A stretch of DNA of 37,770 nucleotides from Ignavibacteriales bacterium (GCA_016194505.1 JACQBK010000036.1:1-37770); one strand, 5' to 3'; shown: positions 1-7,627, numbered from the stretch's first letter. Notes: generated by a model from the letters alone, not told the origin. A program made the numbers and translations.

Positions 1-45
1 GTGGATAAAAAACAATTGCAAGAGTTGCATATTAAGAATGTATAA
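1..45 (+). CDS. C-terminal end of an upstream gene (partial)
   Basis: Frame 1 is open from the window edge and ends at a TAA at 43-45, giving 14 residues ending LHIKNV. The stop lies 8 bases before the next ATG, the tight spacing expected of an upstream operon member. Too little is visible to name a family, and a chance open frame of this length is possible. Confidence 0.35.
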   Translation: MDKKQLQELHIKNV

Positions 46-53
46 GCGGGTTC

Positions 54-1415
54 ATGAAAGAGAAAATTCGCATCGCAAGCGGTCAAGGTTTTTGGGGTGA
101 TTTACTTACTGCTCCGATTGACCAGGTGACCAAAGGTCCCATTGATTATATGATGATGGATTATTTAGCTGAGGTTACGATGTCCATCATGCAGAAGCAA
201 AAAAGGAAAGACCCTAAGCTTGGCTATGCCAAAGACCTCGTCGAGCTGATGGAGAAAATTCTCCCCACCTGTGTGGAAAAAAATATCAAGGTCATTACCA
301 ACGGTGGGGGAGTCAATCCGATTGCCTGCAGTGAAGCAATCCTCGAAGTTGCACGAAAGCGAGGCATCAAGAATCTAAAAATTGGCGTTGTGCTTGGAGA
401 TGATATTCTTGATAACATTGACGAGTTGCGGAAGCAGGGAATCGAATTAAAAAACATGGAAAGCGGCGATCCGGCAAGCACGGTGCGGGACCGACTGCAA
501 AGTGCGAACGTTTACTTTGGAGCATTTCCGGTTGTAGAAGCACTTAACGGTGGTGCACAAATTGTTATCACAGGTCGGACGACAGACACCGGATTAACAC
601 TTGCACCGATGATTTATGAGTTCGGTTGGTCAAATAGTGATTGGGATAAACTTGCTGCGGGGACTGTCGCCGGGCATATTATGGAATGCGGCGGACAAGC
701 TTCCGGTGGAAATTTTTCGGCAGATTGGCAGTCGGTTCCTGATCTTGCCCACATCGGATTTCCGATTGCAGAGGCATATCCAAACGGAGAAATAATTATC
801 ACCAAACACGAAAATACCGGCGGAATGGTTACGGTCCAAACGGTAAAGGAACAATTACTCTACGAAATCGGCGACCCAACACAATACATTACTCCCGATT
901 GCGTCGCGGATTTTACGACGATTCAGCTTCAACAAGCGGGAAAAGACCGCGTGAAGATGAGCGGAGTGAAGGGCAAACCTGCAACAGAGTTTTATAAAGT
1001 TTCTATGTCGTATCTCGATGGCTACACGGCTGTAGGAACATTGACGTATTCTTGGCCCCAAGCATTAGAAAAAGCAAAAAAGGCTGATGAGATTTTACGC
1101 ACGCGCATTCAAGATTTAAAGTTAGAGTTTGAAGAAATTCGGACGGAATATCTCGGTTATAATTCCTGTCACGGGCCATTAGCAAAAGAAATTCAGGATC
1201 CGAACGAAGTCGTGCTTCGCATTGGAGTCCGCGGGCAAAACTACAAAGCGGTTGAACGATTTGGCAAGGAGCTTGCCCCGTTAATTTTAACCGGTCCGCC
1301 CGCCGTAACGGGTTTTGCCGGCGGCAGACCAAAGCCGAGTGAGGTGATTTCGTACTGGCCGGCGTTGATTCCCAAAAAAGCCGTGACTCCGCAAGTAAAA
1401 ATTATGGAAGCGTAA
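54..1415 (+). CDS. AtuA-like (DUF1446) acyclic terpene utilisation family protein
   Basis: This 453-residue protein matches the AtuA/DUF1446 family, which is named for acyclic terpene (citronellol/geraniol) degradation in Pseudomonas. The biochemical reaction of the family is not established. Visible family segments are the N-terminal IASGQGFWGD (residues 7-16), a glycine-rich NGGGVNPIACSEA (83-95), an ITGRTTDTGLTLAP segment (172-185), a GHIMECGGQASGGNF stretch (207-221), and a C-terminal GFAGGRPKPSEV. Many family members carry a small C-terminal domain that here is a separate gene starting 2 bases after the stop. No terpene or leucine catabolic gene is visible beside it, so in this organism it may act in acyl-CoA metabolism in general. 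The ATG at 54 is the only sensible start; it has no strong Shine-Dalgarno site. Confidence 0.85.
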   Translation: MKEKIRIASGQGFWGDLLTAPIDQVTKGPIDYMMMDYLAEVTMSIMQKQKRKDPKLGYAKDLVELMEKILPTCVEKNIKVITNGGGVNPIACSEAILEVARKRGIKNLKIGVVLGDDILDNIDELRKQGIELKNMESGDPASTVRDRLQSANVYFGAFPVVEALNGGAQIVITGRTTDTGLTLAPMIYEFGWSNSDWDKLAAGTVAGHIMECGGQASGGNFSADWQSVPDLAHIGFPIAEAYPNGEIIITKHENTGGMVTVQTVKEQLLYEIGDPTQYITPDCVADFTTIQLQQAGKDRVKMSGVKGKPATEFYKVSMSYLDGYTAVGTLTYSWPQALEKAKKADEILRTRIQDLKLEFEEIRTEYLGYNSCHGPLAKEIQDPNEVVLRIGVRGQNYKAVERFGKELAPLILTGPPAVTGFAGGRPKPSEVISYWPALIPKKAVTPQVKIMEA

Positions 1416-1417
1416 CG

Positions 1418-1747
1418 ATGAAAGTCCACCTTCTTCAAATTTGTCACGCGCGCTCCGGGGATAAAGGAGATACGGGAAATGTGGGGCTTATCGCCCGCAA
1501 GGAAGAGTTTTATCCCATCATCAAAAAATACGTGACTCCAGAGCGCGTAAAAAAGCATTTCGGCGAAATGGTTCTGGGAAACGTGGAACGGTTCGAGCTT
1601 CCTAATTTGTGGGCGTTGAATTTCCTTTTGCACGAAGCGCTCGGTGGTGGCGGAACGAAATCATTAAAGAACGATGCGCAGGGCAAAACGCTCAGCGCCG
1701 CATTGCTTCGCATGGAAATCGAAATTGAAGAACGGATACAGGTGTAA
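1418..1747 (+). CDS. AtuA C-terminal-type small domain protein
   Basis: This 109-residue protein opens with a segment reading HARSGDKGDTGNVGLIAR (residues 10-27), the signature of the small domain normally fused to the C-terminus of AtuA-type proteins. A second conserved block, ALNFLLHEALGGGGTKSL (about 67-84), follows. It starts 2 bases after the AtuA-like gene and ends 2 bases before prfB, and both junctions read TAACGATG, so translation is probably coupled. I infer that it forms a complex with the upstream protein and so restores the two-domain architecture. No catalytic residue can be assigned with confidence. Confidence 0.75.
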   Translation: MKVHLLQICHARSGDKGDTGNVGLIARKEEFYPIIKKYVTPERVKKHFGEMVLGNVERFELPNLWALNFLLHEALGGGGTKSLKNDAQGKTLSAALLRMEIEIEERIQV

Positions 1748-1749
1748 CG

Positions 1750-2854
1750 ATGTTTGATGATCTGCGGGAAAAATTGAACGAAGAAAAAAAGAGACTTGTT
1801 TCTCTAAGGGGGTATCTTTGACCTTGATAAGAAAGAGGCAGAGATTGATCAGTTACAAGCGAAGACCAATGAACCTAGCTTCTGGAATGATAACACGTCA
1901 GCCCAAAAAGTGATGCAAGCTATCAACTCCCGTAAAGAATGGGTTGATGGCTGGAACAAATTGAACGCGTTAGCGCAAGATACCGAAACGCTCATCGAGT
2001 TGGCAGAGGAAAGCAACGAGCAGGGTGTCGTAACGGAAATCATGAACGATCTCAAGAAGCTCGAAAACGAGATAGGGCAGCTTGAGTTTAAAAATATGCT
2101 GGGTGGGGTGGATGATGAGAAAAGTGCGCTGTTGATTATTCACTCCGGTGCAGGAGGAACGGAATCCCAAGATTGGGCACAGATGCTGTTGCGCATGTAT
2201 ACCCGCTGGTGTGAGCGGAATGGCTTCAAGGTCTATCTTGCCGATATACTCGATGGTGAGGGAGCAGGAATAAAAAGCGCAACCGTTGAAGTGATAGGCA
2301 AATTTGCGTATGGTTATCTCAAAGCGGAAATAGGCGTTCATCGTTTGGTAAGGATTTCTCCATTTGATGCCAATGCACGGCGTCACACATCGTTTGCCTC
2401 CGTTTTCGTATATCCTGAAGTGGAAGACGATGTTGAAATAGAAATTAACCCTGCCGATTTGAAAATTGATACGTTCCGTTCGGGCGGCAAAGGCGGACAG
2501 AACGTCAACAAGGTCGAGACGGCTGTTCGTATTACGCACGTTCCTACGGGTATCATCGTTGCATGCCAGCAGGAACGGTCGCAGTTTCAAAATCGCGAAC
2601 GGGCAATGAAAATGTTAAAGTCTCGTCTCTATCAACTCAGGCGAGAAGAAGAAGAAGCTCGGCTCAGCGTCATTGAAAGCTCAAAGAAAAAAATCGAATG
2701 GGGAAGCCAAATTCGCTCATACGTTTTCCAACCATACACGATGGTAAAGGATCATCGCACGGGTGTTGAAACGAGCGATGTCCATGCCGTTATGGATGGT
2801 GAGATTGATGAGTTCATCAAAAACTATCTCCTCGAGTTGGGAGCAAAAAAATAA
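1750..2854 (+). CDS. prfB: Peptide chain release factor 2 (programmed +1 frameshift)
   Basis: RF2 recognises UGA and UAA and triggers peptide release at the ribosome. The reading frame starts at ATG 1750, runs 23 codons, meets TGA at 1819-1821, and continues in the +1 frame from GAC 1820 to the TAA at 2852-2854, for about 367 residues, the usual RF2 length. The codon-recognition segment [15 protein letters not shown] contains the SPF tripeptide typical of RF2, and [16 protein letters not shown] carries the GGQ motif that enters the peptidyl transferase centre. The C-terminus has the family segment WGSQIRSYV. The gene follows the AtuA pair by 2 bases. An annotation starting at the in-frame ATG 1910 would lose about the first 53 residues. 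Confidence 0.97.
1807..1822 (+). promoter_or_regulatory. prfB autoregulatory frameshift site
   Basis: The sequence reads AGG GGG TAT CTT TGA C: an internal Shine-Dalgarno-like AGGGGG at 1807-1812, one spacer codon, then the slippery CTT TGA C. When RF2 is scarce the ribosome pauses at TGA and slips one base forward, reading CTT then GAC. This is the standard bacterial RF2 feedback element. Confidence 0.97.
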
Positions 2855-2895
2855 TTTCCGTCAGCATTTCGAATTTCTTGTTTTCTTAACTCTTC

Positions 2896-4116
2896 ATGCC
2901 CGTTTCTTTTTTTATAGCCCTCCGGTATCTTCGATCCCGCCATAACCGCGGTTTTATTTCATTTATTACATTTATCGCCATTATGGGCGTCATGCTGGGC
3001 GTTGCCGCGCTCATTATTACCCTTTCTGTTTTAAACGGGTTTGAGCGGACAATTAAAGAAAATATTGTCAGCTTTACTGCTCACATGCAGCTTTTTGCTT
3101 TTCAAAACCAACTGCTTACCAAATCCGATCAAACGATTGAAAAAGTAAAAGGCAAATATCCTGAAATCCTCGAGATGGCTCCCTACCTCTCGCGGGAAGG
3201 GATGATTCGCTCCGAAGCATCTACTGACGGAGTTCTGATAAAAGGCGTTGACCCCACGAATGATGTATCGGCTGCAAAGGATCGTCTTGTCGAGGGACAA
3301 TATGATTTGGAAGAACATGACCGGGGTGTTCAGGGCATTATCATTGGTCGAAGGCTGGCACAAAAGCTCGAAGTTACCATTGGCAATAGGGTTCTGCTTC
3401 TTTCGTTAGGCGGTTCGGCATTATCCCTTACCCAAACAAGAGTGATTCAGTTTGAAGTTCGTGGTTTATATGAAACAGGCATGGCGGATTATGACGAGGC
3501 ATATGTGTATCTCAATCTCAAGAACGCCCAGCGCCTTTTCGGTGTAGGACCACTTGTTTCGGGGTACGACATCATGGTCAATGATATGAGCAAGCTTCCT
3601 TCATTGGCGGGAGAAATTCCCGAGTATTTGGGGTACCCGTATTATGCCCGAACAACCGACCAGATGAATCGAAACCTTCTTACATGGGTTGAGCTTCAGA
3701 AAAAACCGATTCCTATTATTATCGGTCTCATTATTATTGTTGCGACAGTAAATATTATCGGCACGTTGTTAATGATGGTGATGGAAAAGGCAAAAGAAAT
3801 TGGTATCCTTCGCACCCTCGGTTCCGATGCAAAAAAATTGAAGCATATATTCCTTATCCAAGGAATGTTTATCGGTGTCATCGGAACAATATTGGGCAAC
3901 CTTATCGCATTTATAGTATGTTGGATTGAGTTACGCTATAAATTTTTCTCGCTTCCGTCGGGAATTTACTACATGACGCACGTTCCCATCGAGCTTAATG
4001 CCAGCGTGTTTCTCATCGTAAGCGCATTAGCATTGCTGATGTGCTTTCTTTCTTCATATCTTCCCTCGCGATTTGCCGCTCAACTTGATCCTTTACAACT
4101 GATTCGGTTCAATTAA
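2896..4116 (+). CDS. LolC/LolE-type lipoprotein-releasing permease
   Basis: This 406-residue inner-membrane protein is of the MacB/FtsX permease class. One N-terminal membrane helix (about residues 20-46, with RYLRSRHNRGFISFIT just before and into it) is followed by a roughly 220-residue periplasmic domain. Three C-terminal helices follow (about 270-292, 319-345, 372-395) with the FtsX segment KAKEIGILRTLGSD on the cytoplasmic side. The LolCDE complex extracts mature lipoproteins from the inner membrane and passes them to a periplasmic carrier. It forms a unit with the next two genes; its stop overlaps the next start. The start at 2896 has no clear Shine-Dalgarno site but is the only ATG in front of the conserved N-terminus. 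Whether it is the LolC or LolE equivalent cannot be decided from sequence alone. Confidence 0.88.
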   Translation: MPVSFFIALRYLRSRHNRGFISFITFIAIMGVMLGVAALIITLSVLNGFERTIKENIVSFTAHMQLFAFQNQLLTKSDQTIEKVKGKYPEILEMAPYLSREGMIRSEASTDGVLIKGVDPTNDVSAAKDRLVEGQYDLEEHDRGVQGIIIGRRLAQKLEVTIGNRVLLLSLGGSALSLTQTRVIQFEVRGLYETGMADYDEAYVYLNLKNAQRLFGVGPLVSGYDIMVNDMSKLPSLAGEIPEYLGYPYYARTTDQMNRNLLTWVELQKKPIPIIIGLIIIVATVNIIGTLLMMVMEKAKEIGILRTLGSDAKKLKHIFLIQGMFIGVIGTILGNLIAFIVCWIELRYKFFSLPSGIYYMTHVPIELNASVFLIVSALALLMCFLSSYLPSRFAAQLDPLQLIRFN

Positions 4117-5342
4117 TGAACTTCGAGCAATCCATAGCGTTGCGGTATCTCGTTTCAAAAAAACACATTGGATTTGTCTCTGTTATATCTCTTATTTCGA
4201 TAGTCGGAGTAACGATTGGCGTCGCCGCTCTTATTGTTGTGCTCTCCGTGTTTAATGGGTTTGGCGAATTGGTAACTTCCATCCTCATCAATTTTGACCC
4301 GCACATAAGAGTTGAAAGCCCTAAACAATCTACGTTAGCTTCGTATCAGCCATTGACCGAATATGCCTTGAAACAAAAGGAAGTGACGGGGCTTTCGCCC
4401 TTTGTTATCGGCAAAGCCGTGATTGTTTCTCGGAATACGAACAAGGTTGTGAACATTAAGGGCATTGATGATAAGCAAATTGCTTCCGTCTCCGGGCTGA
4501 AGGACAAAATTGTTCTCGGGGCAGTCGCTTTTGATGGAAACAATAAGAATGGCATTGTACTGGGCATGACGCTTGCCGACCGTCTTGGTGCAGTTGTGGG
4601 AGACACAATTTCAATTGTAAGCCTTGCCGGTTCGGAGATGGCGTTGCTGCAACTCGGTCAGCCGTTAATTCGCCGCTTTCATGTTGTAGGAATTTATGAG
4701 TCGAATAACAAAGACTACGATTCGTATTATGCCTATATTGGGCTTGGAGCGGCGCAATCCCTTTTCAATCTCGAGGATCGTATAAGCGGTGTTGAGATGC
4801 GCCTTACGACGATTGACGATTCGGAGTTTTTTAAAATTGTGCTTCTTAATAAATTCGGCGCACAGTACAGAGTGTTGACGTGGTACGATTTGCATCGTGA
4901 TTTATATTCTGTCATGAAAATCGAACGATGGATGGCATACATCATTCTTTGTCTTATTATCGGTGTCGCGTCATTTAATTTGCTCGGCTCGCTGACGATG
5001 TCCGTCATCGAGAAAACCCGTGATATCGGTATTCTTAAGTCTATGGGTGCAACGGATAAGAATATCGTCCGTATTTTTATGTTTGAGGGAATATGGGTCG
5101 GTGTGGTCGGTAGTCTCCTGGGGCTTGGATCAGGTTTGCTGTTCGTGTATATTCAAGCACACTACCATATTTTTCCGCTCGACCCGACTGTGTATATTAT
5201 TCCTTCAATTCCTGTTCAAGTGAACATCAGTGATCTTGTCATTGTTACATTGACCGCGCTGGGTCTTTGCTCCTTAGCGGCATTATATCCCGCAAAGCGA
5301 GCGGCAAAACTTATTCCGGTTGAGGCTATCCGATGGGAATAA
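4116..5342 (+). CDS. LolC/LolE-type lipoprotein-releasing permease (second copy)
   Basis: This 408-residue paralogue of the preceding gene has the same layout: one N-terminal helix after ALRYLVSKKHIGFVSVIS, a periplasmic domain of about 220 residues, and three C-terminal helices around the FtsX segment EKTRDIGILKSMGAT. Its ATG overlaps the TAA of the first permease by one base, and its own end overlaps the ATPase start by 10 bases, so the three are translationally coupled. Two different permeases plus one ATPase is the LolC-LolE-LolD arrangement of didermal bacteria. The family also contains exporters of peptides and drugs (MacB type), so lipoprotein release is the best supported role, not a proven one. 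Confidence 0.88.
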   Translation: MNFEQSIALRYLVSKKHIGFVSVISLISIVGVTIGVAALIVVLSVFNGFGELVTSILINFDPHIRVESPKQSTLASYQPLTEYALKQKEVTGLSPFVIGKAVIVSRNTNKVVNIKGIDDKQIASVSGLKDKIVLGAVAFDGNNKNGIVLGMTLADRLGAVVGDTISIVSLAGSEMALLQLGQPLIRRFHVVGIYESNNKDYDSYYAYIGLGAAQSLFNLEDRISGVEMRLTTIDDSEFFKIVLLNKFGAQYRVLTWYDLHRDLYSVMKIERWMAYIILCLIIGVASFNLLGSLTMSVIEKTRDIGILKSMGATDKNIVRIFMFEGIWVGVVGSLLGLGSGLLFVYIQAHYHIFPLDPTVYIIPSIPVQVNISDLVIVTLTALGLCSLAALYPAKRAAKLIPVEAIRWE

Positions 5343-6043
5343 ACCAGAAGAAAATTTTGCTCAAAGGGGAGGAACTATGGAAAGAATATCCAACTGGAAA
5401 GAATCTTTCGTTGCAAGTTCTTAAAGGGGTGAACATCGAAGTCCGGGACGGAGAGATGGTTGTCATCGTTGGACCGTCCGGTTCAGGAAAAAGCACACTT
5501 CTCCATTTGCTCAGCGGATTGGATCGGGTCACTTCCGGAAAAGTGATCTTTGATGGGATGGAAATTAGCACATTTTCGGACGAACAGCGTGCAGGATTTC
5601 GCAACATCAAACTCGGGTTTGTATTCCAATTTCACCATTTGTTGTCAGAATTTTCGGCTCTTGAAAATGTCGCGATGCCCGCGCTTATCAAAGGTGAGTC
5701 TCTAAAAACTGCAAGCGTAAGGGCGATGGAGCTCTTGCACGAGGTTGGAATTCAAGATCGCTCCAATCATAAACCCAATGCCTTATCCGGGGGAGAGCAA
5801 CAGCGGGTTGCGGTAGCAAGGGCTTTAATGAATTCTCCCCGTTTGATTATAGCCGATGAACCCTCGGGAAATTTGGATGAACAAAATGGCGCGAAACTTC
5901 ATCAATTGCTTGTAGAACTTACCCAAAAAAGAGGTCTAACGTTTGTCGTTGCCACCCATAACCCGGATTTGGCAAAAAGGGCAAATAGAGTTTTGCAATT
6001 AGTAGATGGAAAATTAGTGACGGGAATGAAAGCTGCTGTTTAA
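5333..6043 (+). CDS. lolD: LolD-type ABC transporter ATPase
   Basis: This 236-residue cytoplasmic ATPase powers the two permeases upstream. Walker A is GPSGSGKST (residues 47-55), the Q-loop glutamine is Q99 in FVFQFHHLL, the signature is LSGGEQQRVAVARAL (151-165), Walker B is LIIADE followed by PSGNLD (171-182), and the switch histidine is H209 in ATHN. The signature variant LSGGE and the short length with no C-terminal extension are typical of the LolD/MacB/FtsE class. The ATG at 5333 lies inside the permease gene; a 10-base overlap is common within such operons. Confidence 0.93.
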   Translation: MGINQKKILLKGEELWKEYPTGKNLSLQVLKGVNIEVRDGEMVVIVGPSGSGKSTLLHLLSGLDRVTSGKVIFDGMEISTFSDEQRAGFRNIKLGFVFQFHHLLSEFSALENVAMPALIKGESLKTASVRAMELLHEVGIQDRSNHKPNALSGGEQQRVAVARALMNSPRLIIADEPSGNLDEQNGAKLHQLLVELTQKRGLTFVVATHNPDLAKRANRVLQLVDGKLVTGMKAAV

Positions 6044-6061
6044 ATTTGGTAAAATTAGGGC

Positions 6062-6089
6062 TTGACATTTATAGGAAATGATGTAAATT
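6062..6089 (+). promoter_or_regulatory. Sigma70-like promoter
   Basis: TTGACA at 6062-6067 and TAAATT at 6084-6089 are separated by 16 bases, just after the lolD stop. The -10 is weaker than the TATATT seen elsewhere in the window. Initiation near 6096 would read into two hairpins and then the small membrane protein gene. Confidence 0.5.
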
Positions 6090-6095
6090 TCGCTT

Positions 6096-6176
6096 TGACC
6101 TGAACGACAGTTACTCCCCTGACTGTTGTTACAAAACGGTCAAGCCCGGCGTACCCCCCAACGCTGGGCTTTTTGT
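6096..6176 (+). ncRNA. Candidate small RNA with two C-rich loops
   Basis: A transcript from the promoter at 6062-6089 would be about 80 bases long. It would contain a first hairpin, CGACAGT (6105-6111) pairing with ACTGTTG (6122-6128) around the loop TACTCCCCTG. A second hairpin follows (6143-6170, loop ACCCCCCA) and ends in a T-run. Exposed C-rich loops at hairpin tips are the hallmark of a class of regulatory RNAs in low-GC Gram-positives that pair with Shine-Dalgarno sites. The alternative is a plain 5' leader of the next gene with the lolD terminator inside it. Confidence 0.3.
6143..6176 (+). terminator. Rho-independent terminator
   Basis: The stem AGCCCGGCGT (6143-6152) pairs with ACGCTGGGCT (6161-6170), 10 pairs with one G-U, closing the loop ACCCCCCA and followed by TTTTTGTT. 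It can end transcripts from lolD or from the promoter at 6062. Confidence 0.8.
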
Positions 6177-6202
6177 TATAACGAGAACGAAGGAAAATTT
6201 TT

Positions 6203-6487
6203 ATGGCACGAGTTGAAATAAAATCGAGCGCGAAACGAAAAACGAAACCCGGAACGTTTCCGTTCACAAAAACAAACTACCAGATTCTCGGCGTCGGATT
6301 GGTGCTCATCATTTTAGGGTACATCGCACTCGGACAAGAGCCATGGGATGGAACAATGCCTCTTGTTGTCGCGCCGATTTTATTGGTAGTAGGGTATTGT
6401 GTCGTCATTCCTCTTGGAATTTTATATAGAAGAAAAGCTGATCAACAACTGCACGAAACTGCTGCCCCCGTTGAGCCGCAAGCCTGA
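6203..6487 (+). CDS. Small two-helix membrane protein (DUF3098-like)
   Basis: This 94-residue protein has a basic N-terminus (about residues 1-20), two hydrophobic segments (about 28-45 and 52-75) and a short charged tail. The pattern FPFTKTNYQILGVGLVLIIL, then a polar loop, then PLVVAPILLVVGY resembles DUF3098 proteins of Bacteroidota, which often sit near ftsX-type permease genes. That fits the position here downstream of Lol permeases. Function is unknown for the family. A purine-rich AAGGAAAA stretch precedes the ATG at 6203. Reading through the terminator upstream, or a promoter at 6062, would be needed to express it. Confidence 0.65.
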   Translation: MARVEIKSSAKRKTKPGTFPFTKTNYQILGVGLVLIILGYIALGQEPWDGTMPLVVAPILLVVGYCVVIPLGILYRRKADQQLHETAAPVEPQA

Positions 6488-6506
6488 CTTCTTCCCAAAT
6501 TGCTGC

Positions 6507-6535
6507 TTGAACATTCAGTTTTTTTTGGCTATATT
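6507..6535 (+). promoter_or_regulatory. Sigma70-like promoter of the tRNA genes
   Basis: TTGAAC at 6507-6512 and TATATT at 6530-6535 are spaced by exactly 17 bases, with a T-rich spacer. Initiation near 6542 would start about 35 bases before tRNA-Lys. Confidence 0.7.
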
Positions 6536-6576
6536 AAAATCGGATTTGTTGAGATGTACGGATGTAAATCTTGGCC

Positions 6577-6648
6577 GGGCGTGTAGCTCAGGGGTAGAGC
6601 ATCTGCCTTTTAAGCAGAGGGTCGATGGTTCGAAGCCATCCACGCTCA
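6577..6648 (+). tRNA. tRNA-Lys(TTT)
   Basis: This 72-base cloverleaf has acceptor arms GGGCGTG (6577-6583) and CACGCTC (6641-6647) with one G-U, and D-stem GCTC/GAGC. The anticodon stem TCTGC/GCAGA encloses the loop CTTTTAA (anticodon TTT). The T-arm is GATGG-TTCGAAG-CCATC, and the discriminator is A. The 3' CCA is not encoded. Confidence 0.96.
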
Positions 6649-6674
6649 CGTTGTTAAATAAAAAATCAAATGAA

Positions 6675-6761
6675 AAAATTGAAAATAGCGATAGTAGAAA
6701 AGTTATTTTTATATTTTTCAGCCAGAGGCTGATCCGCCTTTGGCGGAGAATTTTCAATTTT
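6675..6761. repeat. Inverted-repeat element with two tandem palindromes
   Basis: The 12-base repeat AAAATTGAAAAT (6675-6686) is matched by its perfect inverse ATTTTCAATTTT (6750-6761). Between them lie two back-to-back 15-base palindromes, each with a 6-3-6 layout: TCAGCC-AGA-GGCTGA (6718-6732) and TCCGCC-TTT-GGCGGA (6733-6747). The element fills the space between two tRNA genes and carries no open reading frame. It may be a miniature interspersed repeat or a processing structure in the tRNA precursor. Confidence 0.55.
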
Positions 6762-6772
6762 GCATTATCATT

Positions 6773-6856
6773 GCCCGGATGGTGGAACTGGCAGACACAC
6801 CGTCTTGAGGGGGCGGCGCCCGTAAGGGCATGCGAGTTCAAGTCTCGCTCCGGGCA
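6773..6856 (+). tRNA. tRNA-Leu(GAG)
   Basis: This 84-base class II tRNA has acceptor arms GCCCGGA (6773-6779) and TCCGGGC (6849-6855). The anticodon stem CCGTC/GGCGG encloses TTGAGGG (anticodon GAG). A long variable arm CGCCCGTAAGGGCAT follows, then the T-arm GCGAG-TTCAAGT-CTCGC and discriminator A. No CCA is encoded. It probably shares a transcript with tRNA-Lys. Confidence 0.95.
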
Positions 6857-6898
6857 CTTCCATTGACTACTCAGATAAAAACCTGAACAAATCGAAAA

Positions 6899-6927
6899 GG
6901 GACGAAGACGCACTTCGTCCCTTTTTT
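6899..6927 (+). terminator. Rho-independent terminator after the tRNAs
   Basis: The perfect 9-pair stem GGGACGAAG (6899-6907) / CTTCGTCCC (6913-6921), with loop ACGCA, is followed by six T. It ends 19 bases before the next gene start. Confidence 0.92.
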
Positions 6928-6946
6928 GTTATGCCAATGTTTATCC

Positions 6947-7576
6947 ATGAAGAACCCCGCCTCATATAGATTGACAGTGAGAGAAGAGCAGTGCATGCTC
7001 ATTGCTACATTGCTCGCGATTGGGAAGCGGCAAAAAGCATTCTCTGCAATGAAACGAGCCATAGAGAATGACCAACTTCCACGGAAATTTTTCGCTGAGC
7101 TGTTGCTTCATCTTTCCCTGTTTCTTGGGTTCCCCATTATGTTGGACGGTCTTGAAAAACTTTACGTCATACGCCCGACCAAGCAACGTCTCAACTTGAA
7201 ACAACCGAGCAGGAATACGCTGAGAAGAAAAGGCATCAGTATTCTGACACGCATTTACGGGGAACAAGCACAGCGAGTATTGAAAAACCTCAACGTCCTT
7301 CATCCCGAGCTCAGTGAACGAATTGTTGAGGATGCGTATGGACGGATTCTTTCGAGAAAAGGATTAACTCTGCAGGAACGCGAACTTATCAATGTGACCG
7401 TCCTTTCCATTCAAGGCTATCATAGACAGCTTTTTTCGCATCTTCGCGGCGCGATGAGGGTGGGAGTACCTCATAAAAAAATAAGGACAACGTTACAAAA
7501 GGTACGTACGATTTCGAACATCAATGTCAACGAAGCGTTAAAAATGCTTGATGAAATCAGTGCTACTCGTCTATAG
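6947..7576 (+). CDS. Carboxymuconolactone decarboxylase-like (AhpD fold) protein
   Basis: From the ATG at 6947 this is a 209-residue helical protein with two CMD-like repeats. The N-terminal one runs from LTVREEQCMLIATLLAIGKR through a GFPIMLDGLEKL segment. The C-terminal one has LTLQERELINVTVLSIQGYH followed by a QLFSHLRGAMRVGVP stretch, the usual place of the family histidine. The CxxC pair of AhpD-type peroxidase partners is absent, so a thiol peroxidase role is not supported; the reaction is unknown. A TTG at 6926 in frame would add 7 residues, but it lies in the T-run of the tRNA terminator, so ATG 6947 is preferred. There is no Shine-Dalgarno site, and no promoter was recognised in front. 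Confidence 0.7.
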   Translation: MKNPASYRLTVREEQCMLIATLLAIGKRQKAFSAMKRAIENDQLPRKFFAELLLHLSLFLGFPIMLDGLEKLYVIRPTKQRLNLKQPSRNTLRRKGISILTRIYGEQAQRVLKNLNVLHPELSERIVEDAYGRILSRKGLTLQERELINVTVLSIQGYHRQLFSHLRGAMRVGVPHKKIRTTLQKVRTISNINVNEALKMLDEISATRL

Positions 7577-7587
7577 CTTTTGTAACT

Positions 7588-7616
7588 TTGACTTTGAAAG
7601 CAGGTAGTCGTATTTT
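7588..7616 (+). promoter_or_regulatory. Sigma70-like promoter upstream of acyP
   Basis: TTGACT at 7588-7593 and TATTTT at 7611-7616 are spaced by 17 bases. The expected start point, near 7623, is only about 5 bases before the acyP ATG, so the acyP transcript would be almost leaderless. It probably drives acyP-ispF and the tightly packed genes after them. Confidence 0.55.
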
Positions 7617-7627
7617 TGCATTAACGT

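Noticed and set aside
1970-2590. Open frame of 206 codons on the minus strand
   Set aside because: It lies entirely inside prfB, whose conserved motifs are clear on the plus strand; it has no recognisable family features.
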